Shown here piece after piece: positions 13,427 through 13,458 of a stretch of 13,458 nucleotides of DNA. Origin of the DNA: JBQTIQ01 sp052387955 (GTDB lineage Bacteria; Actinomycetota; Acidimicrobiia; Acidimicrobiales; JACDCH01); assembly GCA_052387955.1 (NCBI GenBank), contig JBQTIQ010000061.1, positions 1 through 13,458 on the forward strand, in the 5' to 3' direction. The translations under genes were made by a program, and so were the position numbers. The notes beneath the pieces are model-generated. The model was given only the letters and a program-made list of their open reading frames with translations. It did no database searches and had not been told where the DNA came from. How positions within the stretch are numbered: the first letter of the stretch is position 1; each line of letters starts with the position of its first letter.

Positions 13427-13458
13427 CCTCCAGTCACGCTTGCGACGACAACTGGAGG
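13427..13458. repeat. Inverted repeat at the window edge
   Basis: CCTCCAGT (13427-13434) and ACTGGAGG (13451-13458) are perfect 8-bp inverted arms around a 16-base spacer, ending on the last base of the window. The arms may extend beyond it. It could be a terminator stem, an operator or an element end. There is too little context to decide. Confidence 0.35.

Noticed and set aside
12925..13437. 170-codon minus-strand open frame with a hydrophobic patch
   Set aside because: Its third codon position lies opposite the first position of the plus-strand gene; the third-position GC bias favours the plus strand. No family recognised.

Overview
This is a very GC-rich window from an actinobacterium. 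Nine of its ten protein genes lie on the minus strand. In transcription order (right to left) they are: single-domain response regulator, argS, lysA, hom, thrC, an ApgM-type phosphomutase/proposed homoserine kinase, a GAF-SpoIIE phosphatase, rho, rpmE and a conserved-looking unknown. From general knowledge, argS-lysA-hom-thrC-thrB-rho-rpmE(-prfA) is the classic actinobacterial order, as in Mycobacterium. The lack of a GHMP-type ThrB, the inserted phosphatase and the unknown gene after rpmE suggest a deep-branching lineage such as Acidimicrobiia. That placement is an inference.

Layout. Bases 1 to about 145 are low-complexity G runs at the window edge and look like an assembly or read artefact. 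164-1189 encodes the unknown protein, 1242-1448 L31, 1477-3285 Rho with a long disordered insert, and 3571-4746 the phosphatase. 4850-10226 holds the aspartate-family genes. 10223-11827 is argS, translationally coupled to lysA by a 4-base overlap. 11882-12280 is the response regulator. A tRNA-Arg(CCG) gene at 12345-12416 runs on the plus strand, divergent from the response regulator, and is followed by a strong 12-bp hairpin. To its right (12463-13458) the base and codon composition changes: a short tandem repeat, one unrecognised plus-strand gene with lower third-position GC, and an inverted repeat at the window edge.

Function. Hom makes homoserine, the ApgM-family protein probably phosphorylates it, and ThrC converts O-phosphohomoserine to threonine. 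LysA makes lysine from the diaminopimelate branch of the same pathway. ArgS, L31 and tRNA-Arg serve translation, and Rho ends transcription. The phosphatase and response regulator are signalling genes whose partners are not visible. Most of the window is ordinary core genome. The points worth following are the non-orthologous ThrB replacement, an unusual glycine in the drug- and ATP-site region of Rho, repeats in the hom-thrC gap, and the tRNA-flanked segment of different composition.
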